A DNA stretch of 64,000 nt from Sphingomonas sp. Leaf242 (GCF_001422045.1 NZ_LMLW01000007.1:124001-188000); one strand, 5' to 3'. Positions 43,588 through 53,173 are shown, counted from the stretch's first letter. The notes: generated by a model from the sequence alone, not told the origin. Numbers and translations: made by a program.

Positions 43588-44133
43588 CAGAAAGTCTCCG
43601 TGATAGAATTGTAGCCTAGTGCTCACGCACGACACGACATCGCATCAGACATGAATCGGCAATGGCGCAAACGCCGCCTGATCATCATCAACACTATGCA
43701 CTGTCGCCACGATGTCTCGGCCGCGACGTTTCCGCGTCGTTGCCGTCAGCGTGAGCGTATCCTGGGGCGTATAGCGATCAACGTGGCGTCATCGTTCCTG
43801 CTTCACGCCAATATCCGCCATTTATATTTCATATTGATTGGTATCAGTATTGGTTCGCCTAAATCAAATTGTGCTGATAAGGCGAAAATCTCATACATCG
43901 TAATGACTTGGCAAGATTGATTGTTACGCGATGTCGTTGCGGCTGCGACATGGATGCTTTGGATCATCATCCTGATCGGAGATCGCATCGCCAAGTTTGC
44001 CCAAGCGTGGGTCAATTCGGAGCGTGAGCCGTTAGGACGCTATCGCACTCTGCCGAAGCCGTTGACCGCCACGCCTGCAATCGGGCTGCGGCGTTCCGGC
44101 TGGCGGGTGCACGAACCAGATTTGGGATGACCT
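43588..44133. other. Divergent gap of 546 bases, locally AT-rich
   Basis: No gene recognised. It separates the leftward dehydrogenase from the rightward phosphatase. The centre (about 43820-43925) is much more AT-rich than the window, and contains a 7-bp dyad TTCGCCT (43854-43860) / AGGCGAA (43880-43886). A small RNA or promoter cluster is possible but I see no firm signal. Confidence 0.4.
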
Positions 44134-44799
44134 ATGCAGATCAAAGCCATTCTCTTCGATATCGACGGTACGCTGGTCGACACCAACGACATGCACGTCC
44201 TCGCCTGGGAGGAGGCATTCGCGACCGTCGACGCTTCGTTCGACTGCCAGGTGATCCACGACCAGATCGGGAAGGGGACGGACATGCTCGTGCCGACGCT
44301 GTTGCCTGATGCGGACGAGGAGCAGCAGGAAAAGCTCGGCGACACGCACGGTGCGATCTTCAAGGCGAAATACCTGGAGACCGCCAAGCCGTTCGCGCAC
44401 GCGCACGACCTGCTGGTACACGCGCATGGCCTGGGGCAACGCGTCGTCCTGGCCTCGTCGGCCTCCGAGGCAGAACTCGACCATTACATAGACCTGCTCG
44501 GCGCACGCGACCTGATCGCCGCGACGACGAGCAGTGACGATGTCGAGAAGACCAAGCCCGCGCCCGACATCTTCGCAACCGCTCTGAATAAGCTGCCGGG
44601 GATCGATCCCACCAAGGTGATCGTCGTCGGCGACACGCCCTATGACATTGAGGCGGCGGCCAAGTGCGGGATCGCCGCGGTCGCGGTCCGTTCGGGCAAG
44701 TTCAAGGACGAGCAACTGCACGCAGCAGGCGCGATCGCGATCTACGACGACGTTGCGGCCTTGCTCGCCGGCTATGCAACCTCGCCGCTGGGACGCTGA
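44134..44799 (+). CDS. HAD-superfamily phosphatase (phosphoglycolate phosphatase-like)
   Basis: 221 residues. All HAD motifs are present: I FDIDGTLVD, II ASSASEAE, III KPAPD with Lys, and IV GDTPYDIEAA. The helical cap between residues 15 and 90 is of the C1 beta-phosphoglucomutase/phosphoglycolate type. The catalytic Asp pair suggests a phosphohydrolase. Five bases separate it from the SDR gene, so they may be co-transcribed. Confidence 0.9.
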   Translation: MQIKAILFDIDGTLVDTNDMHVLAWEEAFATVDASFDCQVIHDQIGKGTDMLVPTLLPDADEEQQEKLGDTHGAIFKAKYLETAKPFAHAHDLLVHAHGLGQRVVLASSASEAELDHYIDLLGARDLIAATTSSDDVEKTKPAPDIFATALNKLPGIDPTKVIVVGDTPYDIEAAAKCGIAAVAVRSGKFKDEQLHAAGAIAIYDDVAALLAGYATSPLGR

Positions 44800-44804
44800 T
44801 CGAC

Positions 44805-45818
44805 ATGGGCCTTACACTTAAACCCCTCCGCGACCAGATCATCGTCGTCACAGGCGCAACCAGCGGCAACGGACTCGCGATCGTTGAGGAAGCCGTGCGC
44901 CGCGGTGCCGCGGTCGTCGCGACTGCGCGTAACAAGGCGGCACTGGAGGCACTCCGCGATCGCCTGTCGGCGAAAGGCGAACGTATCGCGATCTGCGTCG
45001 CGGACGTCAGCGACATGGCGGCGGTCGAGCGGGTTGCCGCTGTCGCGGTCGAGGCGTTCGGCGGGTTCGACAGCTGGGTCAACAACGCCGGTACAGGCAC
45101 CTATGGCACACTGGAACAAGTGCCCGTTGCCGATCACCGCCGCGTGTTCGACGTCAATTATTTCGGCGTGCTGCATGGATCGCTGGTCGCCGCGCGGCAT
45201 CTGCGCGGCCGCGGCGGGGCGATCATCAATGTGGGTTCGATCCTCAGCGACCGAGCGATCGTCGAGCAGGGGCCGTATTGCGCGACCAAGCATGCGGTGC
45301 AGGCGCTGACCGATACGTTGCGGATGGAACTGGAGCAGGAGGGGGCCGACATCTCGGTCACGCTGATCAAGCCGGGCGCGATCGACACGCCGTTCCCCGA
45401 GCATGCGCGCAACTTCATGGACCAGCCGCCGCGCCTGCCGCCGCCGCTCTATGCGCCTTCGGTCGTCGCCGACGCGGTGCTGTTCGCGTGCGAGACGCCG
45501 CGGCGGACGCTGTATGCCGGGGGCGGCGGCTTGCTGTCCTCGCTGCTTTCGCGCGCGGCGCCAAGATTGAGCGACAAGATCATGGAGTTGGTCGGCACCG
45601 TCGCGCAGCAGAAGCCCGAAGATCCCGGCGACCCCGCGCGGCGCGACAACCTCTACGCCCCGCGCGTCGATGCATTGCGCGGCAGCCAGGACGTCCACGC
45701 ACGCAAATCGAGCACGGTATTGCAGGCACAGAAACTTCACCCCGCCATTCTGTTGCTCGGTGTCGTCGGAGCCGGGATCGCGGTTGCATTGAGCCGGCCG
45801 AAGGATACCAGCCGGTAA
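44805..45818 (+). CDS. Short-chain dehydrogenase with C-terminal membrane segment
   Basis: 337 residues. SDR motifs: VTGATSGNGLA, NNAG, Ser in NVGSILSD and YCATKHA. A C-terminal extension of about 90 residues ends with a hydrophobic helix (LHPAILLLGVVGAGIAVAL), suggesting membrane attachment. This longer SDR type is common in alphaproteobacteria and has no settled substrate. A decayed patatin gene follows directly. Confidence 0.88.
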   Translation: MGLTLKPLRDQIIVVTGATSGNGLAIVEEAVRRGAAVVATARNKAALEALRDRLSAKGERIAICVADVSDMAAVERVAAVAVEAFGGFDSWVNNAGTGTYGTLEQVPVADHRRVFDVNYFGVLHGSLVAARHLRGRGGAIINVGSILSDRAIVEQGPYCATKHAVQALTDTLRMELEQEGADISVTLIKPGAIDTPFPEHARNFMDQPPRLPPPLYAPSVVADAVLFACETPRRTLYAGGGGLLSSLLSRAAPRLSDKIMELVGTVAQQKPEDPGDPARRDNLYAPRVDALRGSQDVHARKSSTVLQAQKLHPAILLLGVVGAGIAVALSRPKDTSR

Positions 45819-45838
45819 CGCCAGATATCGAATGCACG

Positions 45839-45975
45839 GGGGCCGCGCGACTTCGATGCCGTGCTCGTCCTCACCGGCGGCAACGCGCTCGGTCTTCGAA
45901 GCGCATTTACGAAGCGTTGCACGAGCACGGCCTCCAACCCGACTGGATCATCGCCGCATCCTTGGCGGCGGGGGG
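45839..45975 (+). pseudogene. Remnant of a patatin-like phospholipase N-terminus
   Basis: One frame reads GPRDFDAVLVLTGGNALGL, where the patatin glycine-rich oxyanion motif would be; after a frameshift near 45897 another frame gives RIYEALHEHGLQPDWIIAASLAAGG. The family form is GVYEALHEHGLQPDWIxGxSIGA. The nucleophile elbow GxSxG reads AASLA, and the rest of the domain is absent. It is a dead fragment. Confidence 0.7.
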
Positions 45976-46077
45976 ATTGTCTCAAACCCTCAGTATGTCG
46001 GCTCCGTCGCTGTTTTTAGCGGTTATTGGCGGGTCGGCTTCGAACGGGTAGGACTCGCCCCATGATTGTGACGCGAC

Positions 46078-46917
46078 ATGGTTGATGGCGGATCGCTGCG
46101 AACGGTAAGCGTCGGGATCAGGGAAGTGCTGGGTGCTGCGTTGCCGGGCGAACCGAGCAGGGGCGACGTGCGGGCATTACTGCTCGGCACGCGGGTCGAC
46201 ACCCGCAATCTGCGAGACTTTGTCGAACCCGAAACTTTGGACCTCTCAGGCGTTGGGGCTGCATTCGTCTTCCGCTACGGCGTTCTCGTGTTGATCGGGG
46301 CATCGGCCGAGACCGAGCGCCGGCTTATCGCCCATCTTTCCGACCACATCATCGAGCCTCTCGCTACGCCGGAAACGGAAACCGCCTGGATCGAGATCTG
46401 CGCCGACCGCGAGGAGTCCGTGAGTGCCGACGGGCACATCCGGCTGAAAGAGGCGTCGCGTGAACGGCTGTTGCTGACCGCCACCGTGGTCGCCCGAAGC
46501 GTCGTCCTTGCGCGCGACGAAGGCCGCATCGCGGAAGCCTTCGATCGCGTCGAACCGCTGATCAACGAGCTGCGCATCCATGGTCGCGCGGTCATGCCGA
46601 TCCGGCGGGTCATGCAGAGCATCGGCGATGTTCTCGCGGCGCAACATCGCGTGGTCGGCCGTGCGCAGATCATGGAGAAGCCTGACCTGCTCTGGGATCA
46701 CCCCGAACTTGACCGGCTTTATGGGCGCCTCGAAGCCGAGTTCGAACTGGGCGACCGCGCGCGTGCAATGGAACGCAAGCTCGAAGTCATCGGCGACGCC
46801 GCCGAGTGGCTGCTCGACCTGGTGCAGGACAAGCGCTCGTTACGTCTCGAGCTTGCCGTGATCGGGTTGATCGCGTTCGAGGTCGTTCTCAATATCTACG
46901 AGCTATGGCGTCACTGA
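46078..46917 (+). CDS. RMND1/Sif2/Mrx10 (DUF155) family membrane-anchored protein
   Basis: 279 residues. DUF155 features are AAFVFRYGVLVLIGASAE near residue 65, LTATVVARSVVLARDEGRI, and a coiled region ending GDAAEWLLDLVQDKRSLRLELAVIGLIAFEVVLNIYEL, whose last part is the membrane helix. Eukaryotic relatives act at mitochondrial translation; the bacterial role is not established. The ribosome site is weak. Confidence 0.85.
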   Translation: MVDGGSLRTVSVGIREVLGAALPGEPSRGDVRALLLGTRVDTRNLRDFVEPETLDLSGVGAAFVFRYGVLVLIGASAETERRLIAHLSDHIIEPLATPETETAWIEICADREESVSADGHIRLKEASRERLLLTATVVARSVVLARDEGRIAEAFDRVEPLINELRIHGRAVMPIRRVMQSIGDVLAAQHRVVGRAQIMEKPDLLWDHPELDRLYGRLEAEFELGDRARAMERKLEVIGDAAEWLLDLVQDKRSLRLELAVIGLIAFEVVLNIYELWRH

Positions 46918-47120
46918 AGGCGTTTTGCACGGACGGGTGAATTTTCGGCGCTGCAAACGGTCTGCGGAGATCGTGGTGTGGGTCCCGTCTGAAAGCGTCG
47001 TCTGCCGGCGGTGTCGCCCGACATGACCGCGGTGGATCGGCGATGGCGTCGCGGCCGGAAAATCGTTACGGTCGTGGTACTATGGGCCGCCGGGATGCGC
47101 GGTGCCGAGGGAGACGTCTC

Positions 47121-47576
47121 ATGATGCTCGCGGCCTTGGTAATCGGAATAGTGGCGGGATTGCGGGCGATGATGCCGCTTGCCGCCGTCGCATGGGCGGC
47201 CAAACTCGGGATTATCGATCTCGACGGTAGCGGGCTCGCGATTCTCGGGTGGCGCTTCACGGCCCCGGTGATGACGTTGCTCGCGATCGGTGAACTCATC
47301 ACCGATCAGCTTCCGTCGACGCCCAGCCGCAAGGCCCCCGTGCAGTTCGGCGCGCGGCTCGTCACCGGCGGCGTAGCGGGCGCGGCGCTCGGGACGGCGA
47401 CCGGCGCGGTCGTCATCGGAGCGATCCTCGGCGTGATCGGAGCGGTCATCGGCACGCTTGGAGGCGCGGCGGTTCGCGCCCGCCTCGCAGCCTCGTTCGG
47501 CAGCGACCGTCCGGCAGCGCTGATCGAGGACGTTATCGCGATCGGCGGTGCGCTGCTGGCGGTGGCGCTCGTCTGA
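47121..47576 (+). CDS. DUF4126-like small membrane protein
   Basis: 151 residues with four hydrophobic segments, starting MMLAALVIGIVAGLRAMMPLAAVAWAAKLG. A Gly/Ala-rich centre and the R..AP motif (SRKAPVQFGARLVTGGVAGAAL) resemble DUF4126. ATG 47121 has GGGAGAC upstream. The stop overlaps the next start as TGATG, so it leads the redox operon. Function unknown. Confidence 0.75.
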   Translation: MMLAALVIGIVAGLRAMMPLAAVAWAAKLGIIDLDGSGLAILGWRFTAPVMTLLAIGELITDQLPSTPSRKAPVQFGARLVTGGVAGAALGTATGAVVIGAILGVIGAVIGTLGGAAVRARLAASFGSDRPAALIEDVIAIGGALLAVALV

Positions 47577-48958
47577 TGCGCAGTTTCGATGCGATCATCG
47601 TCGGGGCAGGGCAGGCTGGACCGCCGCTTGCCGGACGACTTACCGCGAAGGGCTGGCAGGTCGCCCTGATCGAGCGACATCTGGTTGGCGGAACCTGCGT
47701 CAATACCGGCTGCATGCCCACCAAGACACTCGTCGCCAGCGCGTATGCAGCCCACCTCGCCCGGCGGAGCGCGGATTTCGGGATACGGACGGGCATCGTC
47801 GAGGTCGACATGCCCGCCGTCGCAGCGCGGGCGGCACGCGTCGTCGAGGACGCCCGCGGTGGCAACGAACGATGGCTCTCGTCGATGGAGCGGCTGACGT
47901 TCCTGCGCGGCCACGCGCGATTCACCGGGCTCAAGACGATGATGGTCGGTGACGAGGCGATCACGGCGCCCCGCATCTTCCTCAACGTCGGCGGGCGGGC
48001 GGACGTCCCGGCGATGCCGGGTGCCGGCGATGTGCCGCATCTCGACAATACCGACATGGTCGCGCTCGACGTGGTCCCGCGGCATCTCGTCGTCGTCGGC
48101 GGCAGCTATGTCGGACTTGAATTCGCGCAGATGTACCGCCGTTTCGGCGCCCAGGTGACGATCGTGGAGCGTGGCGATCGATTGGTCTCGCATGAGGACA
48201 TCGACGTGTCCGACGCGATCCGTGCCCTGCTCGAAGACGAAGGTATCGTGGTCCGCACGGGGGCGGACTGTATCGGGTTCTCCCGCCACGCAGAGGGCGT
48301 CGCGGTAGCCGTGTCGTGCAAAACGGGTGAGCCTTCGGTCGTCGGCAGCCACGTCCTGCTGGCGATCGGGCGTCGTCCCAACACCGACGATCTTGGTCTG
48401 GAACATGCCGGCGTCGCGACCGACGCGCGCGGCTTCATCACGGTCGACGATCGATTGGAGACCAACGTCGCGGGTATCTGGGCACTGGGCGATTGCAACG
48501 GTCGCGGCGCCTTCACGCATACCGCGTATAATGATTTCGAGATCGTCGCGGCAAACCTGCTGGATGGCGACGATCGCCGCGTATCCCAGCGTATCCCGGG
48601 CTACGCGCTCTACATCGATCCACCCCTAGGCCGCGTCGGCATGACGCAGGCGCAGGCAATCGCCTCCGGCCGGAAAGTGCTCGTCTCGAAGCGGGCGATG
48701 ACGAGGGTCGGCCGGGCGGTGGAGAAGGGCGAGACTAAGGGATTCATGAAAATCGTCGCCGATGGGGAGACCCAGCGCATCCTCGGTGCGGCCATTCTCG
48801 GCACCGGAGGCGACGAGGCGATCCACGGCATCCTCGACATGATGAGCGCCGACCAGCCGATCTCGGCGCTGCGCTGGGCGGTGCCGATCCACCCGACGGT
48901 GTCCGAACTGATCCCGACGGTGCTGCTCGATCTCCAGCTACCAGAGGCCATGCCATGA
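47576..48958 (+). CDS. Disulfide reductase-like FAD flavoprotein (mercuric reductase-like)
   Basis: 460 residues. FAD loop IIVGAGQAGPPLAGRL, redox disulfide GTCVNTGCMPTKT, NAD loop VVGGSYVGLEFAQMY, FAD motif VAGIWALGDCNG and dimer interface His in PIHPTVSEL. It has no heavy-metal domain and no C-terminal Cys pair, so true mercuric reductase activity is unlikely; a related pyridine-nucleotide disulfide oxidoreductase is the safer name. It overlaps both neighbours. Confidence 0.9.
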   Translation: MRSFDAIIVGAGQAGPPLAGRLTAKGWQVALIERHLVGGTCVNTGCMPTKTLVASAYAAHLARRSADFGIRTGIVEVDMPAVAARAARVVEDARGGNERWLSSMERLTFLRGHARFTGLKTMMVGDEAITAPRIFLNVGGRADVPAMPGAGDVPHLDNTDMVALDVVPRHLVVVGGSYVGLEFAQMYRRFGAQVTIVERGDRLVSHEDIDVSDAIRALLEDEGIVVRTGADCIGFSRHAEGVAVAVSCKTGEPSVVGSHVLLAIGRRPNTDDLGLEHAGVATDARGFITVDDRLETNVAGIWALGDCNGRGAFTHTAYNDFEIVAANLLDGDDRRVSQRIPGYALYIDPPLGRVGMTQAQAIASGRKVLVSKRAMTRVGRAVEKGETKGFMKIVADGETQRILGAAILGTGGDEAIHGILDMMSADQPISALRWAVPIHPTVSELIPTVLLDLQLPEAMP

Positions 48959-50610
48959 GCGTCGTCGACGATCGCCGGCAGCAGATGTTTCCGACGCTCG
49001 ACACCGCGCAGCTCGAGACCGCGAAGAGGTTCGCCAGTGGCCCACCGCGGACCTTTGCCGCGGACGAACCTGTCTACGCGATTGGGGAACTCGGCGCCCC
49101 CGCGTGGCTGATACTCGCCGGCGCGATCGATGTCGTCCGCCGCGACGGGTTGAGCCACGAGGCGCCGATCACGACACATGGTCCAGGCCAGCTGACGGGT
49201 GAAGTAAGCCAGCTTTCGGGCCGGCCATCGATCGCAGCGGGACGTGCAGGCGCCGAAGGCTGCACGGCGTTACCGTTCGATGCGGCGCATCTGCGCGCCT
49301 TGATGGTCGGGTCGGCGGACGTTGGCGAAGTCGTCATGCGCGCGCTGATCCTGCGAAGGGTCGGACTGATCGAGGAGGGCGGCGCAGGTTCGATCCTGAT
49401 CGGTGTACCGGGTAGCGCCGACATCGTCCGTATCCAGGGGTTCCTGACACGTAGCGGCTACCCGAACCTCGTGCTCGATGCCTCTGCCGATGAGGAAGGG
49501 CGCGCCTTGGTCGAACGAACCGGGGTGCTACCAGGTGAACTGCCGCTGATGGTGTGCCCGAATGGCACCATCCTCAAGCGCCCGTCCAATGCAGAGGTGG
49601 CGACTTGCCTTGGCATGATCCCCGACCTCGACCCCGCGATGGTGTATGACGTTGCGATCGTCGGCGCAGGTCCTGCAGGATTGGCGGCGGCGGTCTACGC
49701 CGCGTCCGAAGGACTGTCGGTCCTCGTGGTGGACGAGCGGGCGATGGGCGGGCAGGCCGGCGCCTCCGCCCGGATCGAGAATTATCTCGGCTTTCCCGCC
49801 GGCATCTCGGGTCAGGCACTGGCCGGGCGGGCGTTCAACCAGGCGTTGAAGTTTGGCGCGGAAATGGTGATCCCGCTCGAGACGCTGCGCCTCGAATGCG
49901 ACGCCGACCCTGCCGGGCGCGATCCGCTGACGCTCGAACTGTCGGGTGATCGGCGCGTCCGATCGCGGACCGTTATCATCGCGTCGGGTGCGCGTTATCG
50001 CCGTCCCGATATCCCCGATCTGGCTATGTTCGAGGGGCAGGGCATTTCCTATTGGGCCTCCCCGATCGAGGCGAAGCTCTGCGCGGGCGAGGAGGTGGCA
50101 CTCGTGGGCGGCGGGAATTCGGCTGGACAGGCGGTGGTGTTTCTCGCCGCCCGCGTATCGCACCTTCACCTGATCGTCCGTCGGCCGATCGTCGAGACCA
50201 TGTCGCGCTATCTGGTCGATCGGATCGCCGCGCTCGCCAATGTGACGCTCCATGTCGGCGTCGAGATCATCGGTCTGGAAGGCGATGCAGCACACGGTTT
50301 GTCTGCCGCGCGCTTTCGCAACCGAACGGACGGATCGATCAGCCGGTGTGCGATGCGGCACCTGTTCCTGTTCATCGGCGCTGATCCCAATGCCGGATGG
50401 CTGCACGGATGCGTCGCCACGGATGACAAGGGTTTCGTCGTGACCGGTGGCAATGGCCTGCCGTTGGAAACGAGCATGTCGAGCGTGTTCGCCATCGGCG
50501 ACGTGCGTGCGGGCTCGACCAAGCGGGTTGCCGCCGCCGTCGGCGAGGGTGCTGCCGTCGTCGCGCAGATCCACACCAAGCTCGCCGAACGCAGCAAGGG
50601 AGAAACCTGA
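48955..50610 (+). CDS. cNMP-like/thioredoxin-like/thioredoxin reductase-like fusion flavoprotein
   Basis: 551 residues. Residues 1-135 resemble a cyclic-nucleotide-binding-like domain (FAADEPVYAIGELGAPAWLILAG). Residues 140-215 look thioredoxin-like (ILIGVPGSADIVRIQGFLTRSG, ELPLMVCPNGTIL). Residues 225-540 are the thioredoxin-reductase flavoprotein: VAIVGAGPAGLAAAVYAASEG, GGQAGASARIENYLGFP, VALVGGGNSAGQA and VFAIGDVRAG. The CxxC of true thioredoxin reductase is missing. Such fusions often sit beside a UBP zinc-finger gene, as here. The electron acceptor is unknown. Confidence 0.88.
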   Translation: MSVVDDRRQQMFPTLDTAQLETAKRFASGPPRTFAADEPVYAIGELGAPAWLILAGAIDVVRRDGLSHEAPITTHGPGQLTGEVSQLSGRPSIAAGRAGAEGCTALPFDAAHLRALMVGSADVGEVVMRALILRRVGLIEEGGAGSILIGVPGSADIVRIQGFLTRSGYPNLVLDASADEEGRALVERTGVLPGELPLMVCPNGTILKRPSNAEVATCLGMIPDLDPAMVYDVAIVGAGPAGLAAAVYAASEGLSVLVVDERAMGGQAGASARIENYLGFPAGISGQALAGRAFNQALKFGAEMVIPLETLRLECDADPAGRDPLTLELSGDRRVRSRTVIIASGARYRRPDIPDLAMFEGQGISYWASPIEAKLCAGEEVALVGGGNSAGQAVVFLAARVSHLHLIVRRPIVETMSRYLVDRIAALANVTLHVGVEIIGLEGDAAHGLSAARFRNRTDGSISRCAMRHLFLFIGADPNAGWLHGCVATDDKGFVVTGGNGLPLETSMSSVFAIGDVRAGSTKRVAAAVGEGAAVVAQIHTKLAERSKGET

Positions 50611-50915
50611 TGGCCGAGACTTGCGAGCATACGGGAACGATCCGGGCCGTCACGCCCAGCGCCCGCGGGTGTGAGGAATGCCTCGCCATCGGAAGCCCGT
50701 GGGTGCATCTTCGTCTGTGTCGCGACTGTGGTCACGTCGGTTGCTGTGACGATTCACCACATCGCCATGCCACCGCGCATTTCCACGCGACGCAGCACCC
50801 GATCATCGAAGGCTATGATCCCCCCGAGGGCTGGGGCTGGTGCTACATCGACGAGATCGAGATCTCCCTGCCGAACCAGACCACCCAGATAGGGCCCATC
50901 CCGCGCTACGTCTGA
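50610..50915 (+). CDS. UBP-type zinc finger protein
   Basis: 101 residues. Zinc ligands follow the UBP pattern: C5, C21, C24, C37, C40, C45, and His residues in PHRHATAHFHATQHP. WCYIDE is the typical C-terminal strand. The fold binds ubiquitin tails in eukaryotes; the bacterial partner is unknown. ATG overlaps the flavoprotein stop, so the two are co-expressed. The last ten bases overlap the 3' end of the convergent MFS gene. Confidence 0.9.
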   Translation: MAETCEHTGTIRAVTPSARGCEECLAIGSPWVHLRLCRDCGHVGCCDDSPHRHATAHFHATQHPIIEGYDPPEGWGWCYIDEIEISLPNQTTQIGPIPRYV

Positions 50916-52131
50916 TCGACGACGATCGTTTCGGCAGTGGCGGCATTTTTCGGACAAGGCCGGTCAAGTGCCGCGGAACGCGTCCGCGATTGCAAGCGAA
51001 CGCTGACGATCACGGCGACGAGCCCCAGCGCCGCCGACGCCGCGCCGGCCAGCGCGACCGCAGGGAACCCCAGCCCTGCCGCGATCACGCCGCCGCCCAG
51101 CGCCGCACCGATCGCATTGCCGAGGTTGAACGCGCCGATGTTCATCGCCGAGGCGAGGTTCGGCGCATCCGCCGCCGCGTGCATGACGCGGATCTGGAGC
51201 GGCGGGACCAGCGCGAAGCTCGCGATGCCCCACAGGAAGATCAGGATCGCAGCGGGAACCTTCAACGGCATGAACACCGCGAATGCGACCAGGATCACCG
51301 CCAGCGAGGCAAGCGTCACGATCAGCGTCCGATCGACCGAGCGATCGGCGAACCGCCCGCCGAGCCAGTTTCCGACCGTGAGGCCGACGCCGTACGTCAC
51401 CAGCATTGCCGTGACGAAGCCAAGCGAGGCATGCGTCGCCTCACGCAGGATCGGCGTGATATAGGTGAAGACGGTGAACATCGCGCTTGCACCCACCACG
51501 GTCAGGCCGAGCGCGCCGAGCACCGGGCCCCGCGCCAGCACGCGCAGTTCGGCTCTAGCGTCGCTACCGCCGGTGCCGGCAAGCGCGGCAGCGTCAGGCG
51601 CAACGCCGCCATCGTCGCGACGCCGAGCGCGGCAATGCCCCAGAACGATGCGCGCCAGCCGAGATGCTCGCCCGCCAACGTCGCGAGCGGGACGCCGACG
51701 ACATTGGCGATCGTCAGCCCCATGAACATCGCCGCGACCGCGCCGGCGCGCCGGTCCGCCGGCACCAGGCTGGCCGCGACGATCGAGCCGACACCGAAGA
51801 ACGCGCCGTGGTTGAGCGAGGTCAGGATTCGCGCGACCATCAACATGCCGTAGCCGGTCGACACCGCCGCCAGCAGGTTGCCCGCGGTGAAGATGCCGGC
51901 AAGCACGATCAGCAATGTCCGCCGCGGCACTCCCCCGGTCGTCAGCGTCATCAGCGGCGCACCGATCACCACTCCCAGAGCGTAGGCGCTGATCAGCAAC
52001 CCGGCGCTCGGGATCGACACGCCGAGATCATGGGCGATGACGGGCAGCAGGCCCATCGGCGCAAATTCGGTCACGCCGATGCCGAATGCACCGACGGACA
52101 GGGCGAGCACGGCGGGATTGAATTTCATCAC
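50906..52131 (-). pseudogene. MFS efflux transporter (AraJ-like) with a single-base frameshift
   Basis: From ATG 52131 the frame gives the first six helices (MMKFNPAVLALSVGAFGIGVTEFAPMGLLPVI to LRLTLPRLPAPAV), then loses register. The second frame continues with RAELRVLARGPVLGALGLTVVG and six more helices to the end at 50906. Adding one G in the GGCGGTA run near 51565-51571 restores P-A-G-S-D-A-R-A-E-L, a normal loop. The break lies in the central loop. It could be a sequencing error or recent loss. Intact it would be a 12-helix sugar/drug exporter of about 400 residues. Confidence 0.85.
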
Positions 52132-52138
52132 GTGATCC

Positions 52139-53173
52139 TCAGACCAGCGCCGGGTTCAGGCGGGCGAAACCCTCCTGCTGGCGGTACGGGGTATGCGGGT
52201 AGGGCGGCAGCAATTCGCTCGCCGCGTCGAGCACAGCCACGTGATCGACCGACAAGGTCCAGCCGACCGCGCCGAGATTGTCGCGCAACTGCGCTTCGTT
52301 GCGCGCACCGATGATCACCGACGCGACGGTCGGGCGACGCAGCAGCCAGTTGATCGCGACCTGCGGCACGGTTTTGCCGGTGTCCGCGGCGACCGCTTCC
52401 AACGCGTCGATCACGCGGTAGAGATGCTCGGCCTCGACCGGCGGCGCGAACTGCTCCGTGTCGTGGAGGCGGCTGCCCGCGGGGATCGGCCGGTCGCGCC
52501 CGATCCTGCCGGTCAGTCGACCCCAGCCAAGCGGGCTCCACACCAGCGCACCGACGCCTTGGTCGGCGCCCATCGGCATCAGGTCGGCCTCGTAAGCGCG
52601 GCCGATCAGCGAATAATAGACCTGATGCGCGACCAGGCGCGGCCAGCCGTGCCGGTCTGCAATGCCCTGCGCCTTCGTCACCTGCCAGCCCGGATAGTTG
52701 GACACCCCGGCATAGCGGACCTTGCCCGCGGCGATCAGCGTATCGAGCGTTCCCATCAGTTCCTCGGTCGGGGTGGACGCATCGAACGCATGAAGCTGGA
52801 GCAGATCGACATGATCGGTGCCGAGCCGTCGCAGCGAGTCCTCGACCGCGCGGACGAGACGCGCGCGCGACGCGCCCCAGTCCTGCGGTCCGTCGCCCAT
52901 CGGCAGCCCGGTCTTGGTCGATATCAGCACCTGCTCGCGCCGCCCCTTGATCGCCGCGCCGAGCACGGTTTCCGATGCGCCGTTCGAATAGACATCGGCG
53001 GTGTCGAACAACGTGACGCCCGCATCGAGGCAGACGTCGACCAATCGCCGCGCCTCGGTCTCGTCGCTGCGACCCCATGCGCCGAACAGCGGACCGGTGC
53101 CGCCGAACGTCCCGGTGCCAAAGCTGAGCACGGGCACGCGAAGCCCCGATGATCCCAATTGCCGATAATCCAT
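52139..53173 (-). CDS. Aldo/keto reductase (YajO/YghZ-like)
   Basis: 344 residues. MDYRQLGSSGLRVPVLSFGTGTFGG opens the barrel, catalytic Asp/Tyr are in TLFDTADVYSNGASE, Lys in ISTKTG and His in LLQLHAFD; the cofactor site is VIIGARNEAQLRDN. ATG 53173 has CGGGAA upstream. It is divergent from the LysR gene, which likely controls it, and precedes the MFS gene by seven bases. Confidence 0.92.
   Translation of the reverse strand: MDYRQLGSSGLRVPVLSFGTGTFGGTGPLFGAWGRSDETEARRLVDVCLDAGVTLFDTADVYSNGASETVLGAAIKGRREQVLISTKTGLPMGDGPQDWGASRARLVRAVEDSLRRLGTDHVDLLQLHAFDASTPTEELMGTLDTLIAAGKVRYAGVSNYPGWQVTKAQGIADRHGWPRLVAHQVYYSLIGRAYEADLMPMGADQGVGALVWSPLGWGRLTGRIGRDRPIPAGSRLHDTEQFAPPVEAEHLYRVIDALEAVAADTGKTVPQVAINWLLRRPTVASVIIGARNEAQLRDNLGAVGWTLSVDHVAVLDAASELLPPYPHTPYRQQEGFARLNPALV

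Noticed and set aside
47576..48958. Mercuric reductase and a mercury resistance locus
   Set aside because: No heavy-metal domain, no C-terminal Cys pair, and no merR, merT or merP nearby.
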